From contig NC_092637.1 in the NCBI RefSeq assembly GCF_039555335.1, forward strand, positions 9,446,815-9,510,814: a DNA stretch of 64,000 nt, given 5' to 3'. This document shows, piece after piece, positions 47,170-57,940 of this stretch. Each line of letters starts with the position of its first letter. Positions within the stretch are counted from its first letter, which is position 1. The notes under the pieces were generated by a model. The model ran no database searches. It was not told the origin of the DNA and saw nothing but the letters and a program-made list of their open reading frames with translations. The position numbers and the translations under genes were made by a program. This stretch comes from Amphiura filiformis (Eukaryota; Echinodermata; Ophiuroidea; Amphilepidida; Amphiuridae).

Positions 47170-48200
47170 GCCGTACTCGCCGTCCTAAATCCAAAAAGTG
47201 CGAGATATTTCGAGGGATAGAGGTGAAGTTTCTGATGTTGTTTCTTTGCAAATTTCCAATGTTTTTCGTGAACAAATGTATTGGGAACTTTCATAATGAT
47301 TACATATTAACTATTTTATAATTTTGGAAGAAAAATTTAAAAGGATTGTACATTAAGGCTTTAAGGAGACAAGATATTATCTTAAAGGGCCACTTCGTGA
47401 TCCATTTTACACCCCCAACTTTGAGATTTATTACACCATCAGAAACCTAGGACTACCGACTATTTGATGTTAGTGTGCATATAATTTATTTCATATTCGG
47501 TCAATTTACAGCGATATCGTCCGATTTGGGCTGTTGACAGCACGATGACGTTTTAATCATAAGAAAATGACGAATTCTTCTGTACCTTTTAACACATAAA
47601 AGAATAGGAACCTGGTTTACTGGTGTGATCCCTTACCTTCCTGTGTATACATGGTATAAGAAACTTGTATGGGCAACGCACTTCACATCTCCGCGACAGA
47701 ACATTTACAATATTTATCCAGGTTGCTCGATGTTTAAGTGAGTGATTATTTCTGTTTTATGGTTTTCGACTACACTTACATATACATCGCAGGGGGTGGG
47801 GGGTATGCTAAAAATGGCTCTAGACAGAATTGTTGATATTTTAAGCTTACATAAAAATCTTATACTGACGCTTCATCATGCTAAAGTACTAGTGGTTTTT
47901 TTTTTGGGTGTTTTCGGGAATAAAATCTATATCTTTACGAAAGGTCAAAATTTTGATATGATAGACGGCTTTTAACCCCAGCTACATATACTTTAAGTAC
48001 ATCCTTAGATTTATACAATTTACTTCGAGGGCTGTTAAATTTCAAAAATATCAATCTTTAATAATTTGCCATAAAATTTGTATTATATCGCAAATTTCTA
48101 CGTTTTCAAAATGCAATTCTATATGTCTGATGTGCTCTCAGGTCCCACAACAAATATGTGAAAATGTCGCTATCCGAACCCTTAAAGTAAATATTGAAGG
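47170..48200. other. No gene seen
   Basis: AT-rich DNA without a credible reading frame, RNA gene or repeat structure. Confidence 0.4.
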
Positions 48201-48362
48201 TTATTAATACGATGAAAGGTAATCATTCTTTGATCATAAGTGATAGTCTGTGTAAGGAACTGGCAACCCAGCATACCTTTCAGGCGTGTACGTTATTTAT
48301 ACGATGAAAGGTAAACATTCTTCGTGGTCATAGGTGATAGTCTGTGTAAGGAACTGACAACC
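48200..48362. repeat. Tandem pair of ~70-bp repeats
   Basis: TACGATGAAAGGTAA ... GATAGTCTGTGTAAGGAACT occurs twice (about 48208-48271 and 48298-48363), about 90 bp apart. Confidence 0.75.
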
Positions 48363-50145
48363 AGGGATGTCAACTCTCCACTAACGAAACTCTGCACAGG
48401 ATTTCGAAAATATAAATTATGCAAATGAGGCAGAAATCGAACAGCGCCACTCATTAACATGACGTCAAACGCGTCATCGATATCCTGGCTTTCAAATTCT
48501 GTCGATCGAGCTAGTCTCCAGTACATGTTGCATTTTGCTCATTTTAAAAACTGTGGGGGTGGGATATGGCAAGAGAACTGTGAAAAGACTACGTATCAAT
48601 CCATCGGAAATATGGCAGCTTCCCCCGATGAATTCTGCCAACTCTGTCGTGAGATATCGTAAGATTTCTACGGCGATTTTGTCCCAATTTGAGATCGCAC
48701 GTCAGTAAAATCAACGTAAATCGGTATGTACCCGACCCTAGATTTGTCAGATTTAACGGATTTTCATATTTTTGTCAGGAAAGGGGTATTTTTATTTGAA
48801 AGTTAGTATTTCAAGTATTCATTTGGTGCCAAATTCGGAAAGGCACACGCAAAATTTAACAAGCACAGCTACAATATGCATGGCCGGGAAGTGGGTTTTT
48901 AGTGGAAATTTTTGCAATTGCAATGCACGATTGCACGCATCTCCGTCACAATGCAGGAGGGGTCAGACGCGGTGTGGTGGTCGATTCGTCGGCGTGTACG
49001 TGTGTATAATAATGATAAAAATCATGACATCAGATGGACATGCATGATGATAAATTAGCTGTTTTATGCATGATAATCATGTAATATGATATTAATTAGT
49101 GATGATGATGATGGACGGTTTAAAAAATAAATATGATTTATGAATTTTCATATGTCATGCATGCTATATCTTGATGAGTATGACTAAACTATATGCAATT
49201 GCAATGTATTTTATTAGATTTCAAATTTCTAGATATTGCATTTAATATTGATCAATTATTTATGATTTATGATGTCAATATCATCATGTATATAGCACTC
49301 GTACGATTGTGATATTTCAATTAACAAGCATATGCCAGCGCCAGTTTAGCGTAGCGTTGCGTTAACGTCAGGTTGCGCTTGTTGACCATGATTGTCCTTA
49401 TGAATTGTGTCCAAATTCCAAAATAAAAAATATAAATAGTCAGTGGCATCGCATGGCAATAGGGTATATTTGTATCAGTTTCTGATTCATTTATTGGAGT
49501 GAAAGGGGGGCAAATATGCAAATTGAGGAGCGATCTGCCCCTTTTCATTCCCACAATGCATCAGAAACCAATAAATTTGCAATCAATAATATACCCAGTT
49601 GCGGCACATACACTAGCTAGGGCAGCAGGGGTGGGTGGGGACCCCACTAAAAAATAAATAAAGGGGCCCATGCTGAATGGGGCCTGGGGTGTTGCCTTTG
49701 TCAAGATGTCAACCAGGTTTCCAGCTTTAAAAAAAAAATGCTAATGGTTTCAAACCTTCGATTGGATATATCCTGACAACGATTGTGTGCACGCAGTAAA
49801 TTCATGCCTATTTTCGGCACAATACGTGTATGTGCATATGAATTTTATACTCTGTCTTGGTGCTCTATCTGCATATGTTGATGTTGTCATTTGTCCAAGG
49901 TTTATCAATTATACTGCTCGAACATAAATTGAATAAATAAAAACGGTTGCTGCTAAGATCTATTTTTACAGGTTTTGTTTTATTTCTCTTTATTCAGATT
50001 TCAGGAAATCCAATCCAACACTTGCTTAGGCTCTAAACAAATCTGCATACCGTATATGTGAACCTTCATTTTGATTGCATATTTGACTACCTCAGTAAGT
50101 ACAAATGAAAGGCAGCCGGCAATTACATTTTAAACAATATACAAA
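48363..50145. other. CAGGGATGTCAACT terminus, then gene-free DNA
   Basis: CAGGGATGTCAACT at 48363-48376 looks like a hAT-type transposon terminus; no matching second end nearby. A short frame at 48612-48662 (MAASPDEFCQLCREIS) is followed by GTAAGA and might be a transposase first exon, but nothing downstream supports it. The rest, including GC-rich text at 49620-49690, shows no gene. Confidence 0.35.
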
Positions 50146-50212
50146 ATACCACTTGTCATTAATTTTTGAAAATAAATAATTCAATAAAATTAATAAAAGT
50201 GGTATTTTGTAT
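50146..50212. repeat. Short foldback repeat
   Basis: ACAAAATACCACTT and its complement AAGTGGTATTTTGT frame an AT-rich loop of about 35 bp. Confidence 0.7.
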
Positions 50213-50661
50213 TTTGTATTTGAATTTAACCAGTTCTTTAAACCTTTGCATTTTATATTACAATTAACATTTTCAAAATGTTGTTTTCTTTTTACATGCA
50301 CAGTGACAAATCACAAGATGAGACCAAGGGTGCCATCTCTCTATAGCATCAATCTACTGATGAGACCACTCAACAATCTCTCTATAGCATGATCTACTGA
50401 TGATTCCTGCATGTTAACGTGGATTGCGATTACTTTGCTCTCTTGTGCCTAGCTGTTGCTAAATATTAGCAAAACTTGGTTATGCCATCAGAGTACGGTG
50501 TTTGCACTTTCACAAATCAGCATATTCTACTAACAACGGATTAATGCAAGACTAACCAGCAGCAAAGTGACGCTTCTACGTACGGCCAGCCAACTGATGG
50601 AGCTTTGCATATATCGTGAAGATCAACCAGCTCAGCTTTACAGTATCCTTTCGTATAATTA

Positions 50662-50848
50662 CAAGCCTCGAAATAAGCAGATTTTAATTGCAGGGCCTAC
50701 ACATTAAATACAAAAACCGATTTAACTACCAGGCTCTATTTGGAAAATATGTAGAGCGTGGTTAACATGATTATGGTGTGGACCAGGAGCCAAAATGTCA
50801 TGACCATTGGGTAAATGGTTCCTGGGTGCCTGCTTATTTCGAGGCCTG
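50662..50848. mobile_element. 187-bp hAT-type MITE
   Basis: Inverted ends CAAGCCTCGAAATAAGCAG and, on the other strand, CAGGCCTCGAAATAAGCAG. The flanking 8-mers TATAATTA (50654-50661) and TATTATTA (50849-50856) match at 7 of 8 positions, fitting a hAT target duplication. No coding capacity. Confidence 0.82.
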
Positions 50849-51144
50849 TATTATTATCATATTTCATTAATATTGCATAATACTCTATTTGTAATAAAAC
50901 TACAATTGCAATGCACAACGAAACATCAATATCACACTTTGTGGATAATGTTGGCATAAATTGAATTTTGTTCTGTTCATCACTTTCTGGAGTCAGTCTA
51001 ACAATAATTCCTACTAGCATGTTCCATTCAAAAGTATATTTCCTTATAACACATTCAAACTAAATTCTTTGTGTTAAGTAGTTAATTAAATTTTCAAGTT
51101 CAAAACAGTTTCTACTTGTAGAGCATGTATTAATACTGCTTACA

Positions 51145-51470
51145 TATTAAACGGAAACTATTGTTGTAATAGGCGAAAATTTAATTTCGCAATTGTTACA
51201 TCAATGCAATACAATGATACAAGTGATTATTAAAAAAATCATGACTATAATAAACTGAAATACACTTAAATATTAAACGGAAACTATGGTTGTAATAGGC
51301 GAAAATTTAATTTCGCAATTGTTACATCAATGAAATACAATGATAAAAGTAATAATTAAAAAAATTTATTGTTGTAATAGGCGAAAATATAATTTCGCAA
51401 TTATTACATCAATGCAATACAATGATACAAGTGATAATTAAAAAAAATTATGACTATAAACTGAAATAAA
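51145..51470. repeat. Three tandem hairpin repeats upstream of RAG1-like
   Basis: Three units of roughly 100-125 bp. Each contains GTTGTAATAGGCGAAAAT, then its near-complement AATTTCGCAATTGTTAC, then CATCAATGCAATACAATGAT. The first two units also share TATTAAACGGAAACTAT. The GGCGAAAATTTAATTTCGC core is a perfect-stem hairpin. It ends about 60 bp before the RAG1-like start codon. Confidence 0.85.
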
Positions 51471-51525
51471 CTTGCTTTTTTTAGAACAGGACTTGAATTA
51501 AAACAAACAATAATTTATTGATTAC

Positions 51526-51527
51526 AG
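51526..51527 (+). other. Splice acceptor before the RAG1-like start
   Basis: TTTATTGATTACAG is followed after three bases by the ATG at 51531, suggesting a 5' untranslated exon upstream whose intron ends here. Inference from sequence only. Confidence 0.45.
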
Positions 51528-51530
51528 ATA

Positions 51531-52508
51531 ATGGCTGAAAGCAAATTGGGGCCAATGCAAAAACACCTTGAAAAACTTGGTAAACTGTGTAGAATGTGCG
51601 GAGAGGGAATGCCCGTGGTGAAGAATAGGACTGTAAAGCGTGTTGAGCAGTTTGCTGACGCATTCATGGTCGCCTATAAATATGATGTGAAGTTGGACGT
51701 TCGCGAAGTCCACCCGGAGAAGGTCTGTGGCAAGTGTGAGGGTAAGCTATGGCGATATAATCCTGACAAGCCGAGTTCCATGCCAGATCTACATGTCTTT
51801 AGCCCACACACTGTGGACTGTAAGATCTGCAATAAACAGCGAGGTCGTCCTCCAAAGGCGAAGGCTGAAGAGCATCCACATCCAGAGCAACCACCTGCTA
51901 AAATCACAAAGCAAAGTGCCACTAGGAATTTGTTTCAAGATCAACAAATAGAATCCATAGCCCCTGAACAGTGCATTGATTCTGCCATGGCTGCCATTCT
52001 GCAATGTTGCTGTTGCAACAAAATACCAGGGAACCCTATTTCTTTAACTTGTGGTGACATTGTGTGCAATGAATGCATCAGATCATACATGACAACAGGT
52101 CAATCTGTGTGCCCATCATGTATGAAACCCTTCACAGCTGATGAAGTTGAATATAACACAAAATACTTCGCCATCATTAATGAACTTCAGTTTAAGTGCA
52201 AGTACCACACAGAAGGTTGCAAACACATTACTAACAGGCCCTCCCTTTCAGAACATGAACAAAATTGTGATTTTAAATATTTCAGTAACAAATTCCTTGT
52301 CCCATCAACATCCAGAGGCTCCTACAAGAAGAGACCTCTGTTCGATGTCACAGAATCACACAGGAAAGAAAGAACACGCGATGCGCAGAGCTTACTAGAA
52401 AAATGGGCATTGAAGGCGAAGGAGAGCCTTCCAGATACGTTAGCGTATCTCCTCAAACGCAGTGGTCGAAAACCAATGATCCCCGTCTTGGTTCTATCAC
52501 CCAACTGA
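51531..52508 (+). pseudogene. RAG1L: RAG1L N-terminal zinc and RING-like region
   Basis: Reads 325 codons from the ATG, though the family-like part ends near codon 310. CRMC (residues 20-23) and CGKC (66-69), then HTVDCKIC (93-100), match the vertebrate RAG1 N-terminal zinc layout including the VHPEKVC context (60-66). A RING-like domain follows: Cys 159/162, 174, 179/182 and 194/197 with vertebrate spacing, but the ring His is an Asp (CGDIVC, residue 176). A further zinc finger uses Cys 223 and 230, His 242 and Cys 246. After KAKESLPDTLAYLLKR the frame is lost (near 52460) and the last 15 residues are foreign. Confidence 0.9.
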
Positions 52509-52741
52509 TAGAACATGGGTCATTGGGGAAGAAATTAACAGCCGACCAATGCTTAGCAGCTCTGCGCATCACAACCCTTCAGAGTAAACAACAATACGCA
52601 GAGCAATATTCTATTCTTAAGCACACCCTAGGAGAGGAAGGCAATGTTTATCAGCCCCCATCCCAACTCTCATCTAGAGAATTTTCATACATGCCTGGCA
52701 CAGCAAGATATCAGATCTGCGGAGACAACACCACTTATGCA
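52455..52741 (+). pseudogene. RAG1L: RAG1L segment between RING and core
   Basis: Frame +2 relative to the first segment. Reads TQWSKTNDPRLGSITQLIEH, then KKLTADQCLAALRITTLQSK, then NVYQPPSQL, SYMPGTARYQICGDN. The last part corresponds to the vertebrate RAG1 stretch around QIFQPLHALR and LLPGYHHFE just before the catalytic core. It ends at the target site TGCA of the inserted element. Confidence 0.82.
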
Positions 52742-54059
52742 CTTATCAAATGCAACCCCGGCCCCTGGGGACCCGGGGATGGCCGGGTCGTGGGCCGTGG
52801 ATTTTGGGTTTAAAAGTTCAAGTCCCAGGTAAACACCTGGCCAGTCCCGGACCCACCCGGACAAAACTTTCAGCCATTCCCCGCCCCCCCCCAAGTTCCC
52901 GGCCCTGAGCATCATAGCCTTGGATATTAATATGGTTTTAATATTATTGCGGCAATCTTGTCATGCGGGCTCAAATTTCGACTGCCGACCTCTGAACATG
53001 CTGGGTGGATTCAAAGGCTTCAAAATATAGGTCTACATGTGTGCCCCATTGCAAATACGTCAGTTACTCACCATGTTGCGGAACATCTAAAAACGATAAA
53101 CGAAATTAGGTTACAATAGCGCAGTGCAGCATAATTATTTCCTCTCCTTCCTATATTAGGTTTAGGCCTATATACTTGCTCAACTGTTTGAGTATCAACG
53201 CACGGCTAGAACAATGTGCACAGTTTACCTATAGGCATGGAATCTAAAAATTTGATATAGGCCTACCCCTTTTTGTTTAGAATAGATCAAAGTACATCTG
53301 ATGTCTACGTTTGGAAATCGCAATGTCTCTAGTAATTATTGTTAAACACTCCAACATGAAAATGTAATATAGTTTTAAAAATTGTATATTAACACAAGAT
53401 ATTGAATTCAATTTTTATATCATGTATGTAGCCATGTAGCAGTCGATAGCAGATGTTATAGATTCTTTTATTATCACGGTCAGTTTTGTTTTTGAGTGTA
53501 GGCCTAATAATTTAAAACTTTACTCTCGGCAGGTGGTTAAAAACTGTTTAAAAAAACCAATACATTTGGCATAAATAAGCGTACAGCAGGCTCTCGTTTG
53601 CACGTGCATATCCAAAAGCCAGTGTGGTCTGGTTAACCATGCTAACTAACAGATACATGGCCTACTACAGCCAAGATTTTGTTTTTGGAATGGATTATGA
53701 ACAGTAACATTAATTTGGCGACTCAGTGGATTATTAGTATATATCCACGGCTCAAGTACGGCCAAGTGAAAGGATTTCCCAGCCCATAAATGCGGGCATC
53801 CTTACTATCAAACCACGACCATGTTCACGGCCCATTTTACTGGTTGGAAAACCGCGGGTAAGTTACAACATAATCCCGGCCCTCCCCTGGGGAAGTCCCG
53901 GCCCAATTTCCCGGGGTTTTAGACGACGTCAATTCTTATACCAGTCCCGGCCAACACCCGGCTCCCCCCGGGACACTTTTTGAATCAAATCCCGGGTCAC
54001 ATGATGTCAAGTCCCGGACCATCCCCGGGTCCCCAGGGGCCGGGGTTGCATTTGATATG
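52742..54059. mobile_element. 1.3 kb GC-rich-ended DNA element inside RAG1L
   Basis: Inverted ends of about 45 bp: CTTATCAAATGCAACCCCGG then CCCCTGGGGACCCGGGGATGG-like text on the left; CATATCAAATGCAACCCCGG with the same continuation, on the other strand, on the right. TGCA lies on both sides (52738-52741, 54060-54063) and is the likely target duplication. Subterminal regions are full of CCGGGAC-type motifs, the middle is AT-rich, and no transposase frame is seen. The superfamily is not clear. Confidence 0.87.
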
Positions 54060-55237
54060 TGCATTATTCCCATACCCCCATAAAACAAAATCAATCAAAT
54101 CCCAATGACATACAGGACACAAATATATCACTAGAACCAATCGACATCCTACAAGATTTCCCCTCCCAAGCCCATGAAATGGCAACACCTAATTTAAAGG
54201 GCTGCCGCTTCCTTTATGCTGATGCCATAGCCAAGACCTTAGAAGAACTGGATCCCCTGATAAATGAGGCACTGATGAATAAAGGGTTGAATCCCCAAGA
54301 TGAAGAACACAAACTGCGTGTTATCATTAAGGACGGGGCAGATGGGATGGGCGATGTTTCGGTTCATAAAGAGAAAGGCGATAGATTCCTTCCAGACAAA
54401 GCTTTCCGGTTTGATTTTTGCATTGTGTCGGTCAGAGTGGAAATAAACGGCAAAGAGGAGGACCTCTATGAAAATCCGACGCCCAATTCCGTGCGATGTA
54501 ATCGCCCATTGTTGGAGGCCATAGCAGATGAAAATAATCATGGCTCTGTTTCAGTTATGATGGCCCCCATTGAATTGGAAAGAGAGTATTTGAATGATAA
54601 GATAATGCGAGTTGATTGCTGTGGGCAATGGCGGCAGTATGCGCCTAGATTCTTTACCAGTATGATAGATGAGAAATTTAGTCGGGCTGAGGGTGGGTTA
54701 AAAGGTACAGGGGCTAATCAAGTATGTACATTATGTAATGCAACCAATGAAACATGTAAATCTAATCTAGGGGGGTTCAAAATTGATCGCACATATGCAG
54801 AGACAGTGAAGAAGGCACGTCAACTAGATATTAATCCATCCAAATTATCCAGGCCTGAGCTTGAAAAGCAGCTCCAAGCAGAGGGTGTCAAGTCCAGGCC
54901 TGTACTTCTCTCAGAGCCAGCTGAGCAGGGTATAGATGCGACACACGCAGATATTAATCTTGCGTCCTTCTTCAAAAAAGTCATCGTGCGTGAAATGGCA
55001 GGTCTGCAACAATGGAAGGCGAAGGAAAAAGATGGTGTGAAGTCAATGTTGGATGCTGCGGAAGTAGACTTAAACAACCACCTAAAACGGCACATTGGGA
55101 TCAACCCTCAACTGATGATGCCTGGCAACTACGCCCGTCAATTATTCAGCGAGGCCAATCAAGATGTAATTTTAGAGCTTATCCCAGATAGCAACCGGCG
55201 TCAACTTCTAGCAGAAGTCCTTTCCTTGTTTCGCTAA
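54060..55237 (+). pseudogene. RAG1L: RAG1L catalytic core, first part
   Basis: Numbering from the codon at 54059. GADGMGDV gives the first catalytic Asp (residue 95, D600 in mouse). LPDKAFRFDF and NPTPNSVRCNRPLLEAIADE follow, with Glu 158 matching E662. SMIDEKFSRAEGG gives the second catalytic Asp (204, D708), exactly 19 residues before the CTLC zinc pair (223/226; C727/C730 in mouse). Then come LNNHLKRHIGINPQLMMPGN, NYARQLF and LELIPDSNRRQLLAEVLSLF, all aligned to the vertebrate core. An in-frame TAA stops the frame at 55235-55237. Confidence 0.94.
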
Positions 55238-55666
55238 GTACGCACAGTCTATCGTGCCCTCAAGCCCCTCAGCACACATAAAGAACTCACACTAAATATC
55301 AAAAACACAGCACTGCAAATGGGACATATTCTGAAAGATGACTTCTCCTATGTTCCGTGGACCAACTACTTGCACAAAATTATAGAACACACTCAGGAGC
55401 TAATTGAAATGAAAGATGGACCAGGGACCATAGGAGGACTCAGCGGAGAGGGGAATGAGGCGGGAAATAAGCTGTTCCGGATCATTAGATACAAATTGTC
55501 ACGTAAGGGGGATACATATGGAGGGTTGAGGGATGTGCTGTGGGTACATTGGTTATACAGTAGCCCAATGTTACATGCCATGGGAACCATCGTCAGAAAA
55601 CAAAAACAATGTCAAATTTGTTTTTGCTATGGGCACAACAAAACATCATGTCATAAAAAAAAGTGA
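55238..55666 (+). pseudogene. RAG1L: RAG1L catalytic core, last part, with C-terminal zinc knuckle
   Basis: Same frame as the preceding segment past the TAA, no indel. VRTVYRALKPLSTHKELTLN leads to SYVPWTNYLHKIIEH, whose two His (spacing 5) complete the zinc site (H937/H942 in mouse). SGEGNEAGNKLFR holds the catalytic Glu (codon 55457-55459, E962). VLWVHWLYSSP matches the vertebrate helix after it. The end is a CX2CX4HX4C knuckle (CQICFCYGHNKTSC, 55610-55651), a tail known from invertebrate RAG1-like proteins and absent from vertebrate RAG1. Normal stop TGA at 55664-55666. Confidence 0.94.
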
Positions 55667-56144
55667 ACTGACACTTACAAAACACAACCAAATATGTTGT
55701 ATTGCAGGGATGTTAAAAGTGGTAAACTTGCAAAAATATCTGCAGGTGAAAATATTGACTTTACAGTAGGTAGGCCTGTATGAAATATAATTGAACAGAG
55801 GTTTTCAAGAGCAAGAAGTCCAAGAGCTGTCATTATGTAAAATTGATAAAATTATGTCATGCTCCCAGTTACTTTGCAAGATCAAGTAAAAAATGTGTTT
55901 TAGCTGACACTTCCACTTTTCATAATTATTGTATACTTGTATTAGCACTACTCTACTGTATAAATTTTCATAAGGACTTTTCGCAAAATTCTCAAGTGAA
56001 TATGAAATTTTTTGCAATAGGTTGTATAATTGTATTGTACGGTTACCAATGTCGCAAAAAATCGCAAATTGTATTTGGTAAAAGTGGTAAAACAGCAAAA
56101 ATATTTGCTGGTAAAATTTCTCAATTTTAATTATAAGTAATAAT
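55667..56144. other. Intergenic space between convergent RAG1L and RAG2L
   Basis: 478 bp between the two stop codons. Two related stretches, AAGTGGTAAACTTGCAAAAA (55718-) and AAGTGGTAAAACAGCAAAAA (56082-), are direct repeats. No other gene; presumably both 3' untranslated regions. Confidence 0.7.
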
Positions 56145-56993
56145 TTACCTGCATCGAGGGCATACAAATTTGCCTGAAGGGACAGATACAAGCTTCAAGC
56201 AATACATGTGATACCACTTTTCACATCTCCCCTCACATTGAACCCACACAATATCTCCTTCTAAGGCTACCTCTGCTATGATACATTCATCTGCAAGATC
56301 ACATGGGTCTGTTGAAATATGTTTTGATGTAAAATAAAATATGTGTTTGGTAGTTCCCCCACATAACATAATGCACTTGTCATCCAATTTGAGCATGTTG
56401 TGACCAGCTGTCTTAAATATTGATTTCTGAGCTTCAACAGCATGCATAGAATTCTCTGACAGATCAATAATATGCATAGTGTTGGAAGTTTCAGGAATCC
56501 CAGGTCCGATCACAGCATGTTCAGATTGGAATCCACCGTACACACACAAATATTATCTGTGTACAAAATGCACTATGGTATGAGAGGTGTACTGGTGTTA
56601 CTATGGGATGTGTGAATTGCATGCATGTAAGATGGAATTGCCTGCGGTGTAGGTTGTCAATGTGAAGAATGTTAATGTCATGCAGTGAAAGCCTGTGTGT
56701 CTGTATATTCCCTGTGTAAGATGCCCCCCCAATAATGTAAATGTTGTTGTTGTGGAGAGTTGATGTGTGGTAAGCTCTGCCAGGTAGCTGAGGAACTCTC
56801 AGTTTCTCCCACGTATAAGTCTCTACATTAAGCAAGTAAAAATGACCATCCTCGCATGAGGTCAGAAATGGTCGAGGCAATGGCACAGCTCCTCTGCTCT
56901 TCTCTGCTGGTCTGTACTTGTTGGCCATGGTGACTCCTCCATGTAAGATGGCATGACTCTTATCCACCATAGTCATCGAGTGTCCAAAGCGTG
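56145..56993 (-). pseudogene. RAG2L: RAG2L exon 4: kelch blades 3-6 and PHD finger, frameshifted
   Basis: Starts after TTTCCAACAG with ARFGHSMTMVDKSHAILHGG, then LPGRAYHTSTLHNNNIYIIG. At about 56540 the frame slips in TTTGTGTGTGTAC: one more GT unit would continue FVCVYGGFQSE, the next kelch blade. The following frame reads GHNMLKLDDKCIMLCGG and a PHD finger with all eight ligands: CDLADEC, CEGRC, WYHMYC, CPRC (C4HC3). The stop TAA (56147-56145) directly follows CPRCR; the bases there, CAG|GTAAAT, also form a perfect donor, so a further 3' exon cannot be excluded. Confidence 0.9.
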
Positions 56994-57940
56994 CTGTTGG
57001 AAAAAACATTGAAATTTGTAATTTTACAAATTATGATTTCTGGGGCAGGGGACTGAGCTAGGTGTAAATGTATGACACTGTTTTGGTTAAAGGTACATAG
57101 CAAGTATTAAGAACAAAGCAAAAGTTTGATTTTATCTTTTTGTATGTTTTAATTTTAGTTTTGAATTTTCAGTTTTGTTTTTTACTTTGCATCAATTTTT
57201 TCACCTGTTCTACATTTTTTGTCTACAAGTCAAAGAAAGGTTTTCTGAGACAAACATTTTCCCTCAACTGTTCAGACAGACTAAAAAGTCAGTAATTTTA
57301 CTGTAGCTTCAAGTTTGTTCTTCTATTGTTATATTGATGTGGACTTTTGTAAATTAAACATGCTGTAAAATAATGGCATGAAATAAATTTGGGTTAATTT
57401 TGTAACTCAAGGTTTATTGAAAAGGTTTCATGCCTTAAGGCCAATTATAATTGATTTCATGTTTACTGTTGGGGATTTTGAAAAGTGGACGAGGTCACGT
57501 TTGATTATTAATTATCTATTATTTTCTTTATTTAGTTTTAATTATTACAACCGAGTCACAGAATATCAACTCGTTTTGGCTAGAGCTAGTATTTATTTGA
57601 TTTCACAACAATACTTGATTTTATATAAAAAAAAAGTAAAGGTGAAGTTAATAATTATGTTCTTTGTTTATCCATAATTATTAAAAAGTCAGTAATTGAA
57701 ATTGGTTACTTCAATTTAAAGGAGAAAATCAAAAATGAAAATAAATTTTTTGTAATTTTCAATTTTGAATGCAGGCGGTAAACAGTAAACATGAAATCAA
57801 TAGTAAAATTTTGGCATTATCAAGATTTGTTATATTTTTCATTTTGTGACAGTTAATAAAATGTTTTGCTGAATGAGATAAAAATTTGTTTACAGACGTT
57901 TGTTAAATTTCAAATGTAAGAATATTTACACACACAGTAC
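56994..57940 (-). other. RAG2L intron 3
   Basis: 947 bp of AT-rich DNA with GT-AG ends. Short open frames here have no protein-like character. No repeats with clear borders. Confidence 0.65.

Larger units (their letters stand above)
51531..55666 (+). pseudogene. RAG1L: RAG1-like transposase/recombinase gene (RAG1L), decayed
   Basis: Overall locus of a RAG1-family protein, the DDE nuclease and DNA-binding subunit of RAG transposons and of V(D)J recombinase. Segments listed separately: N-terminal zinc region and RING-like domain (51531 to about 52460), a linker/nonamer-binding-side segment in another frame (about 52455-52741), a 1.3 kb transposon (52742-54059), and the catalytic core (54060-55666) with one in-frame TAA at 55235-55237. 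With the inserted element and its 4-bp duplication subtracted, the first and last segments share one frame and only the middle one is shifted, so two small compensating indels are implied. All core residues expected to bind metal or zinc are still present, so the decay looks recent. It converges on RAG2L. Confidence 0.93.

Noticed and set aside
49321..49554. Minus-strand 77-codon frame near 49.4 kb
   Set aside because: No start context, domain or splice signals; composition typical of non-coding DNA.
54737..54739. Asn after the CTLC zinc pair taken as loss of the second catalytic Asp
   Set aside because: Counting back 19 residues from the zinc Cys puts the D708 equivalent at Asp 204 (SMIDEKF), which is present; the Asn lies at a non-catalytic position.
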